Shown here one piece after another: positions 9,159 through 17,395 of a DNA stretch of 64,000 bases. Position numbers and translations under genes: made by a program. This stretch comes from an uncultured Alteromonadaceae bacterium (GTDB lineage Bacteria; Pseudomonadota; Gammaproteobacteria; Enterobacterales; Alteromonadaceae), in NCBI GenBank assembly GCA_947494925.1, contig CANLWS010000014.1:119862-183861 (forward strand), given 5' to 3'. The notes under the pieces were generated by a model. That model was not told where the DNA came from, did not search any database, and saw nothing but the letters and a program-made list of their open reading frames with translations. The stretch's first letter is position 1, and each line of letters opens with the position of its first letter.

Positions 9159-9651
9159 TTTGATCGTTCCCAGTGTGTTCTATTAACTTACAGTTCTGGT
9201 TTATCTAATGTTTTTACCAGGCTGTAACAAGCTAGATGATCCGTATCTTTTATAGGAAGTTTTTAGCGTAACGTGACGAGCATAATGCTAATAGCTTAAG
9301 GGTGAAATACAACCTTTTATTAACACTCTCAAATAACGAAAAATTAACAAAACTGCTCTAAAAACAAATAAAATCCTTTAAAAACAATGATGTGTGTAAT
9401 AAACCTTGCTATACGTCAAAAATATGAATACGTATTCATAACTACTCTATTTCATTTACATCATATTACATTTAATAAACAATACGTGTGCTTGAGCTAC
9501 AAACGCTATTTTGTTTGAGATCAAGAAAGATGGTAAGGACTCCAGGAACAGTTTTTGATTACGTGACAGTATCATTTAATAACTAGAGAAAACCATCGAA
9601 GTGGCAGCAGGAATAAAGCTAGTCACTCTGAAAAAATTGGAGAATACATTT
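9159..9651. promoter_or_regulatory. Divergent promoter region of receptor and starch-binding lipoprotein
   Basis: About 490 AT-rich bases with no credible gene. It must carry both divergent promoters. The outstanding element is the perfect 18-bp palindrome at 9423-9440; a weaker related sequence, ACAATACGTGTGCT, lies at 9479-9492, giving a possible pair of operators about 55 bases apart. No sigma-70 hexamer pair could be assigned with confidence on either strand. Confidence 0.6.
9423..9440. promoter_or_regulatory. Perfect 18-bp palindromic operator (LacI/MalR-like)
   Basis: TATGAATACGTATTCATA is an exact palindrome centred on CG, the usual form of LacI-family operators. Its core TGAATACGTATTCA differs by one base from the sites before the esterase-GH31 operon (17246) and the GH97-MFS-GH13 operon (22162). 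The LacI-type protein at 27610-28635 is the obvious candidate to bind it. Binding itself is inference. Confidence 0.7.
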
Positions 9652-11775
9652 ATGTCCACGTACATGAAAAAACTGATTACACCAATATTGTTTGCGCTTT
9701 CCGCAACAGTATTGTCTGGTTGTGGAGGAGGCGACGGACTCACCGGCCCGACTGAAGCACCTCTTATATGTAAAGCACCAGAAACTATTAACGACGCAGG
9801 GAATGCTTGTGAACTAGTGATCGTACCTTGTAACTACCCTGAAGTTCCAAATGACTTAGGTCTGTGCGAAATGGATAGGGGCGAATGGCGTGACGGTGCA
9901 AACGGAATTACAATGCCAGAGCCGGAGTATATTCCAGGTCCAGGTGAAGTTGTGTTGTATTATGGCTTGAAAAATGCCGATTATACAGGTTGGGGTCTAC
10001 ATGCATTCAACGAAGGAACTTGTACTTCATGGGCAATGTTTGATGCGCCTGGCGGTGAAACAACAGGCACAAGCTGGGGAATTCCAATAGACCCGGTGGG
10101 CGTTGATCCAAACTTTGGTGTTTATTGGGTAATGGATATTAATGAAAACCCCAACTGTGGTAACTGGATACCTTACAATTTTGATGCTGGCATTCAGGTT
10201 CAGTTCACCGCAATTGCAGAGCTACAAGATGAAATTGCCAATCCAACTAACCGTTTTTTCTTGTTGGAAGGACTGGATATCGTATTCCCACATCCTCGTA
10301 CATTTGAATCTATCGTAGTACCTGGCGGTTCTACGCTTGTGTGTGAAGAACCTCAAATATTAAATGAAGCTGGTGATGCCTGTATAGATGATCCAACTGA
10401 ATTGGAAACATTTGTTCCAGGTGAAGCGACCCTTTATCTGAAAGGCACTTTTAACGAATGGGCGACTAACGAAGACTACGTCTTTAGCTATGCTGACAAT
10501 GTTTATACTATGGTTGCATCATTAACTGCATCCACCGACAACTATAGCTTTAAGATTGCTGATGATCTTTGGTCTGAGCCTACTTCCTTTGGTGCAACTG
10601 CAGGTGAAGAACTCGTTACTCTAGGCGAAGGTAAAACGCTAATCGTTGGAGAAGGTGTAGGACAAGACATTCAAATTTCGGTAGCTGCTGACGCTAATTA
10701 TCAGTTTACATTTGATGCCACTGATCCTGAAGCACCTGTACTAACAATTGTTGAAGTTCCGCTGAAACGTGTTATGTACGTGAAAGGTACGTTGAATGAG
10801 TGGAGTAATGACAATGCAATGACGTATCAAGGTGAAAATCTTTACACCGCTGACTTCGTGCTTGAAGCAACAGACTACTCGTTTAAAGTTGCCGATGCTG
10901 ATTGGACGGACGACACTAATTTCGGTGCGGCTTCCGGCGATGAGATGCTTGAGCTGGACGTAGAAAAAACATTAGTTTTTGGTGAAGGTATAGCTCAGGA
11001 TATTGCATTAACCATTGAAGCGGCTGGAAACTACAGATTTACGCTAGACGCTACAAACCCGGAAGCTCCAATCATTACCGTTAGTAACGCTGCCCCATTT
11101 GGCGCAACGGAAATGTATGTTAAGGGGACAATGAATGAGTGGAGTAACGCTCAGGCCATGGAATATGAGGGAGACAACATATACAGCTCAACTTATTCTT
11201 TAGATGCCACTGCTTATGAGTTTAAAGTTGCGGATGCTGACTGGACCGAAGCTACTAACTTTGGTGCAGCAACTGGCGAAGAAGCCTTGGAGTTGGATGT
11301 TGCTAAATCTTTGGTGTTTGGTGAGGGGGTCGCGCAAAACATCACATTGAACATTACAAGAGCTGGCAACTACAAATTCACTATGGATGCTACAGATCCT
11401 CAAGCACCTGTGATTACAGTAAGTGAAGAATTACCATTCGGTGCTACCGCCATGTATGTAAAAGGTACTATGAACGAATGGAGCAACGCGCAGGAAATGG
11501 TATATGACGGAGGAAATCTCTATTCTTCCGAATACATGCTGGAAGCAACTACCTATGAGTTTAAAGTTGCGGATGCTGACTGGACAGAGGCAACCAATTT
11601 TGGTGCGGCTACAGGTGATGAAGCACTAGAACTCGATGTTACAAAGAGTCTGGTTTTCGGTGAAGGTATTGCGCAAAACATTACTTTAACGATTGTTACT
11701 GAAGGAACCTACAAATTCACTTTGGATGCAACGGATGTTATGGCCCCTACGGTCACCGTGATATCAGTGCCATAG
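9652..11775 (+). CDS. Starch-binding outer-membrane lipoprotein with CBM41-like domain and four tandem beta modules
   Basis: 707 residues. The start is set by GGAGA about eight bases upstream and by the signal peptide; the longer frame adds no plausible signal. Lipobox LSGC gives Cys24 and a Gly-rich linker (GCGGGDG). Residues ~95-190 (VVLYYGLKNADYTGWGLHAF ...) resemble the pullulanase-type CBM41 fold that binds alpha-glucans. Four modules of about 113 residues follow from ~260, 375, 488 and 601, each opening with (L/M)Y(L/V)KGT-NEW and carrying FKVADADW and FTLDAT motifs. They recall the beta-sandwich starch-binding modules of SusE/SusF and glycogen-binding E-set domains. No catalytic motif is seen. 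The likely role is to hold starch at the surface for the divergent TonB receptor and the GH13 lipoprotein. The SusE/F comparison is structural analogy rather than proven homology. Confidence 0.75.
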   Translation: MSTYMKKLITPILFALSATVLSGCGGGDGLTGPTEAPLICKAPETINDAGNACELVIVPCNYPEVPNDLGLCEMDRGEWRDGANGITMPEPEYIPGPGEVVLYYGLKNADYTGWGLHAFNEGTCTSWAMFDAPGGETTGTSWGIPIDPVGVDPNFGVYWVMDINENPNCGNWIPYNFDAGIQVQFTAIAELQDEIANPTNRFFLLEGLDIVFPHPRTFESIVVPGGSTLVCEEPQILNEAGDACIDDPTELETFVPGEATLYLKGTFNEWATNEDYVFSYADNVYTMVASLTASTDNYSFKIADDLWSEPTSFGATAGEELVTLGEGKTLIVGEGVGQDIQISVAADANYQFTFDATDPEAPVLTIVEVPLKRVMYVKGTLNEWSNDNAMTYQGENLYTADFVLEATDYSFKVADADWTDDTNFGAASGDEMLELDVEKTLVFGEGIAQDIALTIEAAGNYRFTLDATNPEAPIITVSNAAPFGATEMYVKGTMNEWSNAQAMEYEGDNIYSSTYSLDATAYEFKVADADWTEATNFGAATGEEALELDVAKSLVFGEGVAQNITLNITRAGNYKFTMDATDPQAPVITVSEELPFGATAMYVKGTMNEWSNAQEMVYDGGNLYSSEYMLEATTYEFKVADADWTEATNFGAATGDEALELDVTKSLVFGEGIAQNITLTIVTEGTYKFTLDATDVMAPTVTVISVP
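10774..11772 (+). repeat. Three in-frame ~339-bp tandem repeats coding for binding modules 2-4
   Basis: Units start at 10774, 11113 and 11452, exactly 339 bases (113 codons) apart. Units 2 and 3 are the most alike, sharing long identical stretches such as tttaaagttgcggatgctga at 11221 and 11560. A diverged first module precedes them from about 10432. The regular spacing shows duplication of whole modules, and the close DNA match of the last two indicates the latest copying or continued homogenisation. Confidence 0.8.
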
Positions 11776-11803
11776 TGAAACTCCACTAACTACAGAAATG
11801 CTT

Positions 11804-11835
11804 TAAAAGACCGCGATGATAGTCGCGGTCTTTTT
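11804..11835 (+). terminator. Rho-independent terminator after starch-binding lipoprotein
   Basis: AGACCGCGA-TGATAG-TCGCGGTCT forms a perfect 9-bp GC-rich stem followed by TTTTTG. It lies about 30 bases after the lipoprotein stop codon, making this a single-gene transcript. Confidence 0.9.
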
Positions 11836-11999
11836 GTTTGAAACCAATATTGTTAGGTAGTGAATAGAAAATTAATCGCAAACAAACGAATAACTCCCGC
11901 TCTTTAACTAACCGATGAGTCTACTTTCTGGAACAAACAGACTAATCAGTTAAATAAGAAGTTTATTTTTCCCAAAAAGAGCATTTTATGGTGGTTGAT

Positions 12000-12560
12000 G
12001 TCGTATAGAAGAAGCTCCCCTTAGACAAAGCGCACGAAAAACGTCGCCATATTAACTAATTCATTTATGATCTCAGGTTCACCGCGTTACCTAAAGCTAA
12101 TAGTTTATGTAGCCTGCCACCCGACAATAAAGCTTCAGAAAATCACTATCCTGTTTTATACATGCATGAGGGCCAGAATCTTTTCGATGGTCCGATATCA
12201 TTCGTTGGTAAATGTAAAAGCGACTATCCCATTAACAAATTCAATAAAGAAAGTGATTTGGACCTCATTATTGTGGATATCGAGTACAGAAAGAAGAAGG
12301 GTATGAATGAACTTTGATCGTGATAAACGGCGACTATGGGCAAGTCGATTGGTATTTAATTTCTCGCTATGCGATTCATCAGAGGCCCTGTGCTTTCCAA
12401 AGTGAGTGAATTCCAAGCTTCCTATTGGTTCTCTGAGCAGGTTTTGACTTTGCCAAAGAGATACTTGTCCCAGATAATGTGCGTATGTACTTTCTAATTG
12501 GCACCGTTGGCATACAGTGAGAGTTTCAATCAAATACAGGCAGCGAATTGATGATCATTT
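12000..12560 (+). pseudogene. Decayed copy of the esterase gene found intact at 17396
   Basis: Nucleotide similarity to the intact lipoprotein esterase can be followed from about 12003 (gaagctcc) to about 12530. Strong anchors are ctgttttatacatgca at 12151 (matching 17601) and attggttctctgagcagg at 12424 (matching 17985). The change in offset between these anchors shows a net loss of 111 bases. Reading the ancestral frame there is a frameshift near 12110 and an in-frame TGA at 12315-12317, just after the Met-Asn-Glu-Leu that continues in the intact protein. The signal-peptide and lipobox region is missing, and the nucleophile region survives only as Gly-Lys-Ser-Ile-Gly. It lies directly upstream of the SGNH/carbamoyltransferase cassette, with the intact copy on the other side. 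Short frames within it are remnants rather than genes. Confidence 0.85.
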
Positions 12561-12743
12561 CTGGAAGATGTAGGTATCATTGACACTAGCCGCAATGGTT
12601 GTAGCACCCATGGACACAATTCCGTGTATTCGGATTAATAAAATGTGTTCATTGTAAAATACGATAAGCTAACTAGGCAGTAATAGACGCTCTCAACATT
12701 ACAATCACTTATAAACGAGAGCATGACGGCCCTATGCTCTTGA

Positions 12744-14498
12744 TTACAAAGCATCAATTCTTAGCTGCCAGTGTTTTGCCAGATTGTTCTGCCCGCTGTT
12801 TTTCAGCGCTTTAATAAGAGCTGAGTAATTGGTGCGTTTATGGTCTCCAGCCAGGATCGCGCGTTTATAGTAAGTGGCTGCGAGACCATCCTGTTTGCCC
12901 TGACTATAGCCTCTGGCAATTGCCAGATTGATGCGCGGATCATGAGGCAGCGCTTCTGCCATAAGCAACATGGTTTTGTTGGCCATCTGATTGTTTTGCT
13001 CGGACTGGTATCGGCGAAGCGATAATTGCATCATTTTCAACCAGTCTATTTTTTTCTCGAAATACTGTTTACCTAACTCTTGTTGCCAGTCCTCGGGCTT
13101 TGGCAAAACTAAGCGCCTTGGTTCATCTGTGAAAGGGTAGTCAGCCATGAGTTGTTGCACTTTGGCAAAGCCATTGTATTCCTCGGGAGGTAGAATAGGG
13201 CGAAGTTTCCATGCTTGTTGCGTTGGTATATCACGCCATTCTCCGAACGTATTGTAGTTCTTCAGGCTTTGGTAAAATGTGTCGGCCAATAAAAAGTAGC
13301 CCTGCACATTTAAATGCAAATGCTCCAGCATAAAATTGCTGCCAATGACCCCATTAGGTGAGCGTTCGCGCAACCGCTTTTCAACATCCACCAGATAAAC
13401 ACCTTTTTCTAAAGATGTTTGTCGAATGACATCGTTAGAGGCAGTTGGCGCTCGAAATCTTAGTAAATCAAGATCTTTGGCTCTGGTGAAAAACTCAAAA
13501 GCTTTGTCAGGGATCTGAGACCCAACTGTGAGTTGAGCAACCCGATAATTTAATAACGCACTATCGTTTTCTCTTGCGAGATTATGCAGAGATTCTAACT
13601 CTTCAGAATTTTGCTTATTTGCATCTAAAATTGCTAACTGTGCCGCTATTTCCTTTGAAATAGGCTCACTAGAGAAAGGTTTCTGCGAACCTATATTGCT
13701 AGCAATAGTGGCTAGAAAGACCGGTACATCGGCTGCTTGATACTTTTTGACCAACAAATTCAAATTGGTACTGAATTGATCAAGTCCAGCTTTATAAATA
13801 TCAGAATCAAGTGGAATATTTTTATGCTTCGCGACTTTTGCCATAAAAGTGCGGGATGATTGTGACTGTTGATCAGGTGCCTGTTCAGAGGTGCTCAGGC
13901 TCTGATACACATTTTGTGCTAGCTGGAACAGACGCAGTCCCTTTAGTTTCAAGAACAGCAGCGTGGTGGCTTGTGAATTGGCTGCAGTATAATTTGACCC
14001 GATCCCCAGGATACCCAGGTATTCGTTATGCCCGGCATACACTAGCACTGCGTCGGGCTTTTGCTCGATTATTTCATCAGCCAAATCTAGCATAGTGTAG
14101 GAATTTACCGCTGCCATGGCAGTATTCACCACCTCAACATGCTTGTCTGGAAAGGTGAGTTTTAGCCTTTGGTCCAACATGCCTGCTAAAGACCCGCCCA
14201 AGCCATAAGGGAAGCCGGCAGCAGATGAGCCTCCCTGAACAAAGAACCGTAATCCGTTTTCTGGTTTTTCTTTTAGTAAAAAGTTGGCTTCCATGGTGAC
14301 GCCAGGAATTACGCTACCTTCGGGAAAATAACGCTTAACTAGGTCTGGCCGGGGTAAAATATAATGCTTGTTAGCTGGATTTTCGATAAATAGGGGATAT
14401 TCATATCCGTAGCCTCCAAACCGTAATGCAGCTTCAATCAATGCAAAGAAGAGAAATGGGATCAGTACTGCGATTAATCTGAACAACCAAACGCGCAT
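12744..14498 (-). CDS. Membrane-anchored SGNH/GDSL hydrolase with C-terminal helical (TPR-like) region
   Basis: 584 residues. One N-terminal transmembrane helix (residues ~5-25) should anchor it with the catalytic domain outside the cytoplasm. SGNH blocks are visible: FVQGGSSAAGF (87-97, nucleophile serine), VNTAMAAVNSY (~124-134) for the glycine block, YAGHNEY (154-160, Asn oxyanion) and LEHLHLN (391-397, catalytic His). The last ~170 residues look helical and repeat-like (LAIARGYSQGKQDGLAATYYKRAI), suggesting TPR-type protein contacts. The substrate is unknown; the family includes acyl- and carbohydrate-esterases. It is divergent from the carbamoyltransferase gene with a 233-base shared promoter region. 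SGNH/GDSL proteins commonly accompany carbamoyltransferase-SxtJ-DUF5989 genes, as sxtL does in saxitoxin clusters. Confidence 0.75.
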   Translation of the reverse strand: MRVWLFRLIAVLIPFLFFALIEAALRFGGYGYEYPLFIENPANKHYILPRPDLVKRYFPEGSVIPGVTMEANFLLKEKPENGLRFFVQGGSSAAGFPYGLGGSLAGMLDQRLKLTFPDKHVEVVNTAMAAVNSYTMLDLADEIIEQKPDAVLVYAGHNEYLGILGIGSNYTAANSQATTLLFLKLKGLRLFQLAQNVYQSLSTSEQAPDQQSQSSRTFMAKVAKHKNIPLDSDIYKAGLDQFSTNLNLLVKKYQAADVPVFLATIASNIGSQKPFSSEPISKEIAAQLAILDANKQNSEELESLHNLARENDSALLNYRVAQLTVGSQIPDKAFEFFTRAKDLDLLRFRAPTASNDVIRQTSLEKGVYLVDVEKRLRERSPNGVIGSNFMLEHLHLNVQGYFLLADTFYQSLKNYNTFGEWRDIPTQQAWKLRPILPPEEYNGFAKVQQLMADYPFTDEPRRLVLPKPEDWQQELGKQYFEKKIDWLKMMQLSLRRYQSEQNNQMANKTMLLMAEALPHDPRINLAIARGYSQGKQDGLAATYYKRAILAGDHKRTNYSALIKALKNSGQNNLAKHWQLRIDAL

Positions 14499-14731
14499 TA
14501 TTTATTCCTGCCGGAGATGTAAAGAAAACTAGGTGTAATATGACTTTGCATTGATTCGAAACCTGTGTGATGTGGCGAGTAGGGCAGCTGACCATAAATA
14601 GATGCAAGTCAAAGTATAGGAATGTTAAATTAGCTTCAAGTTGCAAACGTATTCAGTTTACAATTTCGTTACTATTCGTTCATGATATCGTGCCCTTTTG
14701 GGCTTCAACGCAAGGGTCATCACGCAGTTTT

Positions 14732-16615
14732 ATGACAATTATACTTGGTCTATCAGCCTACTATCATGACAGCGCTGCAAGCATTGTAGCAGACGGCAAC
14801 ATAGTTGCTGCTGTGCAAGAAGAAAGGTTTACCCGTAAAAAACATGATCCTGACTTCCCAAAGTCATCTGTCCTTTATTGCCTTGAACAAGCAAATTGCA
14901 CACTGGAGGATGTGGATGTGGTTATCTTTTACGATAAACCTATGCTTAAGTTTGAGCGTCTGTTGGAAACCTATCTGGCCACGGCACCAAAAGGGTTTAT
15001 GTCTTTTCTTCGGGCAATGCCAATCTGGTTGAAAGAAAAACTTTATCTAAAAAGCGTTTTGCGTACCGAGCTAAGAAACATCATTCATGAGCAACGAGCT
15101 CTGAAAAATAAAACTGACGTACAGATTGAACGGAAGAAACAAAAAAAGCCGCCGACACCCCAATTATTATTCAGTGAGCATCATCAATCTCATGCTGCCT
15201 CCGCATTTTTTCCAAGTCCATTTGAAGAAGCGGTTGTATTGTGCCTTGATGGTGTTGGTGAATGGGCAACATCCTCTGCATGGAAGGGAAAAGGTGCAAG
15301 CTTACAACCCTTATGGGAGATTCAGTTTCCTCATTCCTTGGGTTTGCTCTACTCGGCGTTTACCTACTATTGTGGCTTTCGGGTTAATTCTGGCGAATAC
15401 AAATTAATGGGATTAGCACCTTACGGCGAACCCAAATACTTAGATATTATCTACAAACATCTTATTTCTGTTAACAACGATGGTAGCTTTCAGCTCAATA
15501 TGCGCTATTTCGATTACCCTGCTGGAAATCGAATGACGAACCAATTGTTTGACGACTTATTTGATGGACCCGCAAAAGCTCCTGATCAACAAGTGACGCA
15601 AAAAGAAATGGATTTGGCTCGTTCAATTCAAGTTGTTACTGAAGAAATTGTGTTGAAAATTGCCAACCATGCATACCAACAAACGGGTTGTAAACACTTG
15701 TGTCTTGCCGGCGGCGTTGCGCTAAATTGCGTGGCAAATGGCCGAATATTGCGCGAAGGACCTTTTGACGATATCTGGATACAACCCGCGGCAGGCGATG
15801 CAGGTGGCTCACTTGGTGCAGCTCTGTTGGCTTGGTATCAATATTTTGAGCAACCAAGAGATTCAGGTAAGGATAAAATGCAGGGTTCTTATCTCGGGCC
15901 TGAATATTCGGAAGAGTATATTATCAGCTATTTAGAAAAGCATAAAATTGACTTTTCACTGAAGCAAGACAGCACTTTTTATGACGAAATTGCACAACTA
16001 ATCGATGATGGAAACGTTATTGGTTGGTTTCAGGGGAAAATGGAGTTCGGTCCACGGGCATTAGGTAATCGTTCGATTATTGGTGATCCGCGTAATCAAG
16101 CGATGCAAAGTCAGATGAATCTGAAAATTAAAAATCGCGAATCTTTCAGACCATTTGCACCCGCTGTATTGGCAGAAGATGTGGATTCTTACTTCGAGCT
16201 CAGCAATTCAAGTCCTTACATGTTACTGGTAGCGGATATTAAACAGGAATTAAGGACCGAACAAACCAATGATGCTTTGTTTGGTATCGATAAGCTCAAT
16301 CAGACCAGGTCAAGTTTGCCTGCAATTACGCATGTTGATTATTCTGCCAGAGTACAAACGGTGCATCAGGATACCAACCAGGCTTTTCATAGTTTGCTGG
16401 AGGCTTTTAAACAACGTACTGGCACAGGGGTGTTGATCAATACCTCATTTAATGTAAGAGGCGAGCCGCCTGTTTGCTCCCCTGAAGATGCGTTGCGATG
16501 TTTTCTGGCAACGGAAATGGACTATCTTGTTTTGGGGAATGTGGTCATCGACAAAACAAAAATGGACAAGGCCAGAATTGACGCTGCCAAAGCTATTGAG
16601 TTCGCAAAAGATTGA
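14732..16615 (+). CDS. NodU/CmcH/SxtI-type carbamoyltransferase
   Basis: 627 residues from the chosen ATG, where the family's usual N-terminus MTIILGLSAYYHDSAAS begins; residues encoded further upstream are unlike the family. Enzymes of this family transfer a carbamoyl group from carbamoyl phosphate, through carbamoyl-adenylate, to a hydroxyl of an acceptor. The N-terminal domain contains EHHQSHAASAFF (about 149-160) with the conserved metal/substrate histidines, then LCLDGVGEW and LAGGVALNCVANG. The C-terminal domain has FGPRALGNRSIIGDPR and TSFNVRGEPPV. It is the first gene of a tight operon with the SxtJ-family and DUF5989 genes. The acceptor is not evident; no antibiotic, Nod-factor or other toxin genes lie in the window. 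Confidence 0.85.
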   Translation: MTIILGLSAYYHDSAASIVADGNIVAAVQEERFTRKKHDPDFPKSSVLYCLEQANCTLEDVDVVIFYDKPMLKFERLLETYLATAPKGFMSFLRAMPIWLKEKLYLKSVLRTELRNIIHEQRALKNKTDVQIERKKQKKPPTPQLLFSEHHQSHAASAFFPSPFEEAVVLCLDGVGEWATSSAWKGKGASLQPLWEIQFPHSLGLLYSAFTYYCGFRVNSGEYKLMGLAPYGEPKYLDIIYKHLISVNNDGSFQLNMRYFDYPAGNRMTNQLFDDLFDGPAKAPDQQVTQKEMDLARSIQVVTEEIVLKIANHAYQQTGCKHLCLAGGVALNCVANGRILREGPFDDIWIQPAAGDAGGSLGAALLAWYQYFEQPRDSGKDKMQGSYLGPEYSEEYIISYLEKHKIDFSLKQDSTFYDEIAQLIDDGNVIGWFQGKMEFGPRALGNRSIIGDPRNQAMQSQMNLKIKNRESFRPFAPAVLAEDVDSYFELSNSSPYMLLVADIKQELRTEQTNDALFGIDKLNQTRSSLPAITHVDYSARVQTVHQDTNQAFHSLLEAFKQRTGTGVLINTSFNVRGEPPVCSPEDALRCFLATEMDYLVLGNVVIDKTKMDKARIDAAKAIEFAKD

Positions 16616-16626
16616 GGTGTGGATAA

Positions 16627-17037
16627 GTGATTAAACTTGCAGGGAAAACTGATATTGAGGATTTGAAGGCATTTGCCTTGACGATGGTATGGGCGTTCCC
16701 ACTATTTTTTATGGGTATCATCCCATGGCTGTTCGAACACAGTATCCACTGGTGGCCTGCCACTGTCAGTGCCGTTTTGTTTGCGCTGTATTTTATCTAT
16801 CCGCAAGGCATATATTATCCTTATCGCGTGTGGATGGCTATTGCAGGCGTATTGGGCTGGATCAATACTCGAATTGTATTGGGTTTTGCATTTTATTTGC
16901 TGATATTTCCTATAGGATTACTTATGCGAAGCCTTGGTAAACTGCAATACAAAACAACTAAAGCGGATGATAAACAGAGCTTTTTTATACCAAGAACAAC
17001 GCAACTTACTAAAGATAATTTGAAGGATCCATTTTAA
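16627..17037 (+). CDS. SxtJ-family small membrane protein
   Basis: 136 residues, GTG start preceded by GAGGTG. Three hydrophobic segments are visible, roughly residues 17-38 (TMVWAFPLFFMGIIPWLF), 45-70 (WWPATVSAVLFALYFIYPQG) and 76-103 (IAGVLGWINTRIVLGFAFYLLI), ending in a soluble basic tail. The pattern matches the SxtJ family, found beside carbamoyltransferases and of unknown function. It begins 11 bases after the carbamoyltransferase stop, and its stop overlaps the next start (TAATG), so translation is probably coupled across the three genes. A membrane scaffold for the carbamoyltransferase is a plausible but unproven role. Confidence 0.75.
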   Translation: MIKLAGKTDIEDLKAFALTMVWAFPLFFMGIIPWLFEHSIHWWPATVSAVLFALYFIYPQGIYYPYRVWMAIAGVLGWINTRIVLGFAFYLLIFPIGLLMRSLGKLQYKTTKADDKQSFFIPRTTQLTKDNLKDPF

Positions 17038-17189
17038 TGGGCGAATTTATACAAGACTTATGGGCTTTCCTCAGAGTTCGAAAAAAGATCTGGTTGTTAC
17101 CTATCATCTTAGTGCTCGCTTTACTCGGTGCATTAGTTGTTGCTACGCAGCAGTCGTCTCTTGCGACTTTTATTTATACGCTGTTTTAA
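17037..17189 (+). CDS. DUF5989 (SxtK-like) 50-residue membrane protein
   Basis: A 50-codon gene, easily missed because of its size. It begins MGEFIQDLWAFLRVRKKIWL, then a hydrophobic helix (LPIILVLALLGALVVA) and ends FIYTLF. The N-terminal E-F-x-x-x-L-W-x-F-L-R-V-R-K-K-x-W-L pattern and the terminal FIYTLF are hallmarks of DUF5989, whose members sit next to SxtJ and carbamoyltransferase genes. The start overlaps the SxtJ stop codon by one base (TAATG). Function is unknown; one amphipathic/basic segment plus one transmembrane helix suggests a membrane-bound partner of the carbamoyltransferase. Confidence 0.8.
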   Translation: MGEFIQDLWAFLRVRKKIWLLPIILVLALLGALVVATQQSSLATFIYTLF

Positions 17190-17245
17190 AGAGTTTCATT
17201 TTTGACTCCGACCCGTTTTTTGTAGGTTTGGTTACTCTAAGAGAT

Positions 17246-17259
17246 TGAATACGTATGCA
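17246..17259. promoter_or_regulatory. LacI/MalR-like operator before esterase-GH31 operon
   Basis: TGAATACGTATGCA is identical to the site at 22162 and differs by one base from the core of the perfect palindrome at 9423. It lies 137 bases before the esterase start. It overlaps an exact inverted repeat, ATGCAGCA-CGT-TGCTGCAT (17254-17272), which could be a weak stop for the upstream cassette or a second protein site. Confidence 0.65.
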
Positions 17260-17395
17260 GCACGTTGCTGCATAGGTCGTCCCTGCGCACTATAAGTGAT
17301 TAATTTATTCACAATTGATCTGCAGCAATTTTAGAGCTGTTGACTCTATCAACTAGTAGCAGTCTGCTTCAGGTTTGTTAAACAGGATTGTCAGC

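Noticed and set aside
9652..11775. Amylase or pullulanase for the four-module lipoprotein
   Set aside because: No GH13 catalytic regions are present; only binding-type modules are seen.
12067..12306. Short plus-strand frame in the esterase remnant
   Set aside because: Nucleotide alignment shows it is an out-of-frame piece of the decayed esterase copy.
12198..12533. 111-codon minus-strand frame over the pseudogene
   Set aside because: Antisense to the decayed esterase; no motif, no ribosome binding site.
12744..17189. Saxitoxin biosynthesis
   Set aside because: Only the carbamoylation-related families are present; polyketide-like, amidinotransferase and oxygenase genes of the pathway are absent from the window.
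12744..17189. Transposon or prophage carrying the cassette
   Set aside because: No transposase, integrase or terminal inverted repeats were found; the flanking repeats are esterase copies.
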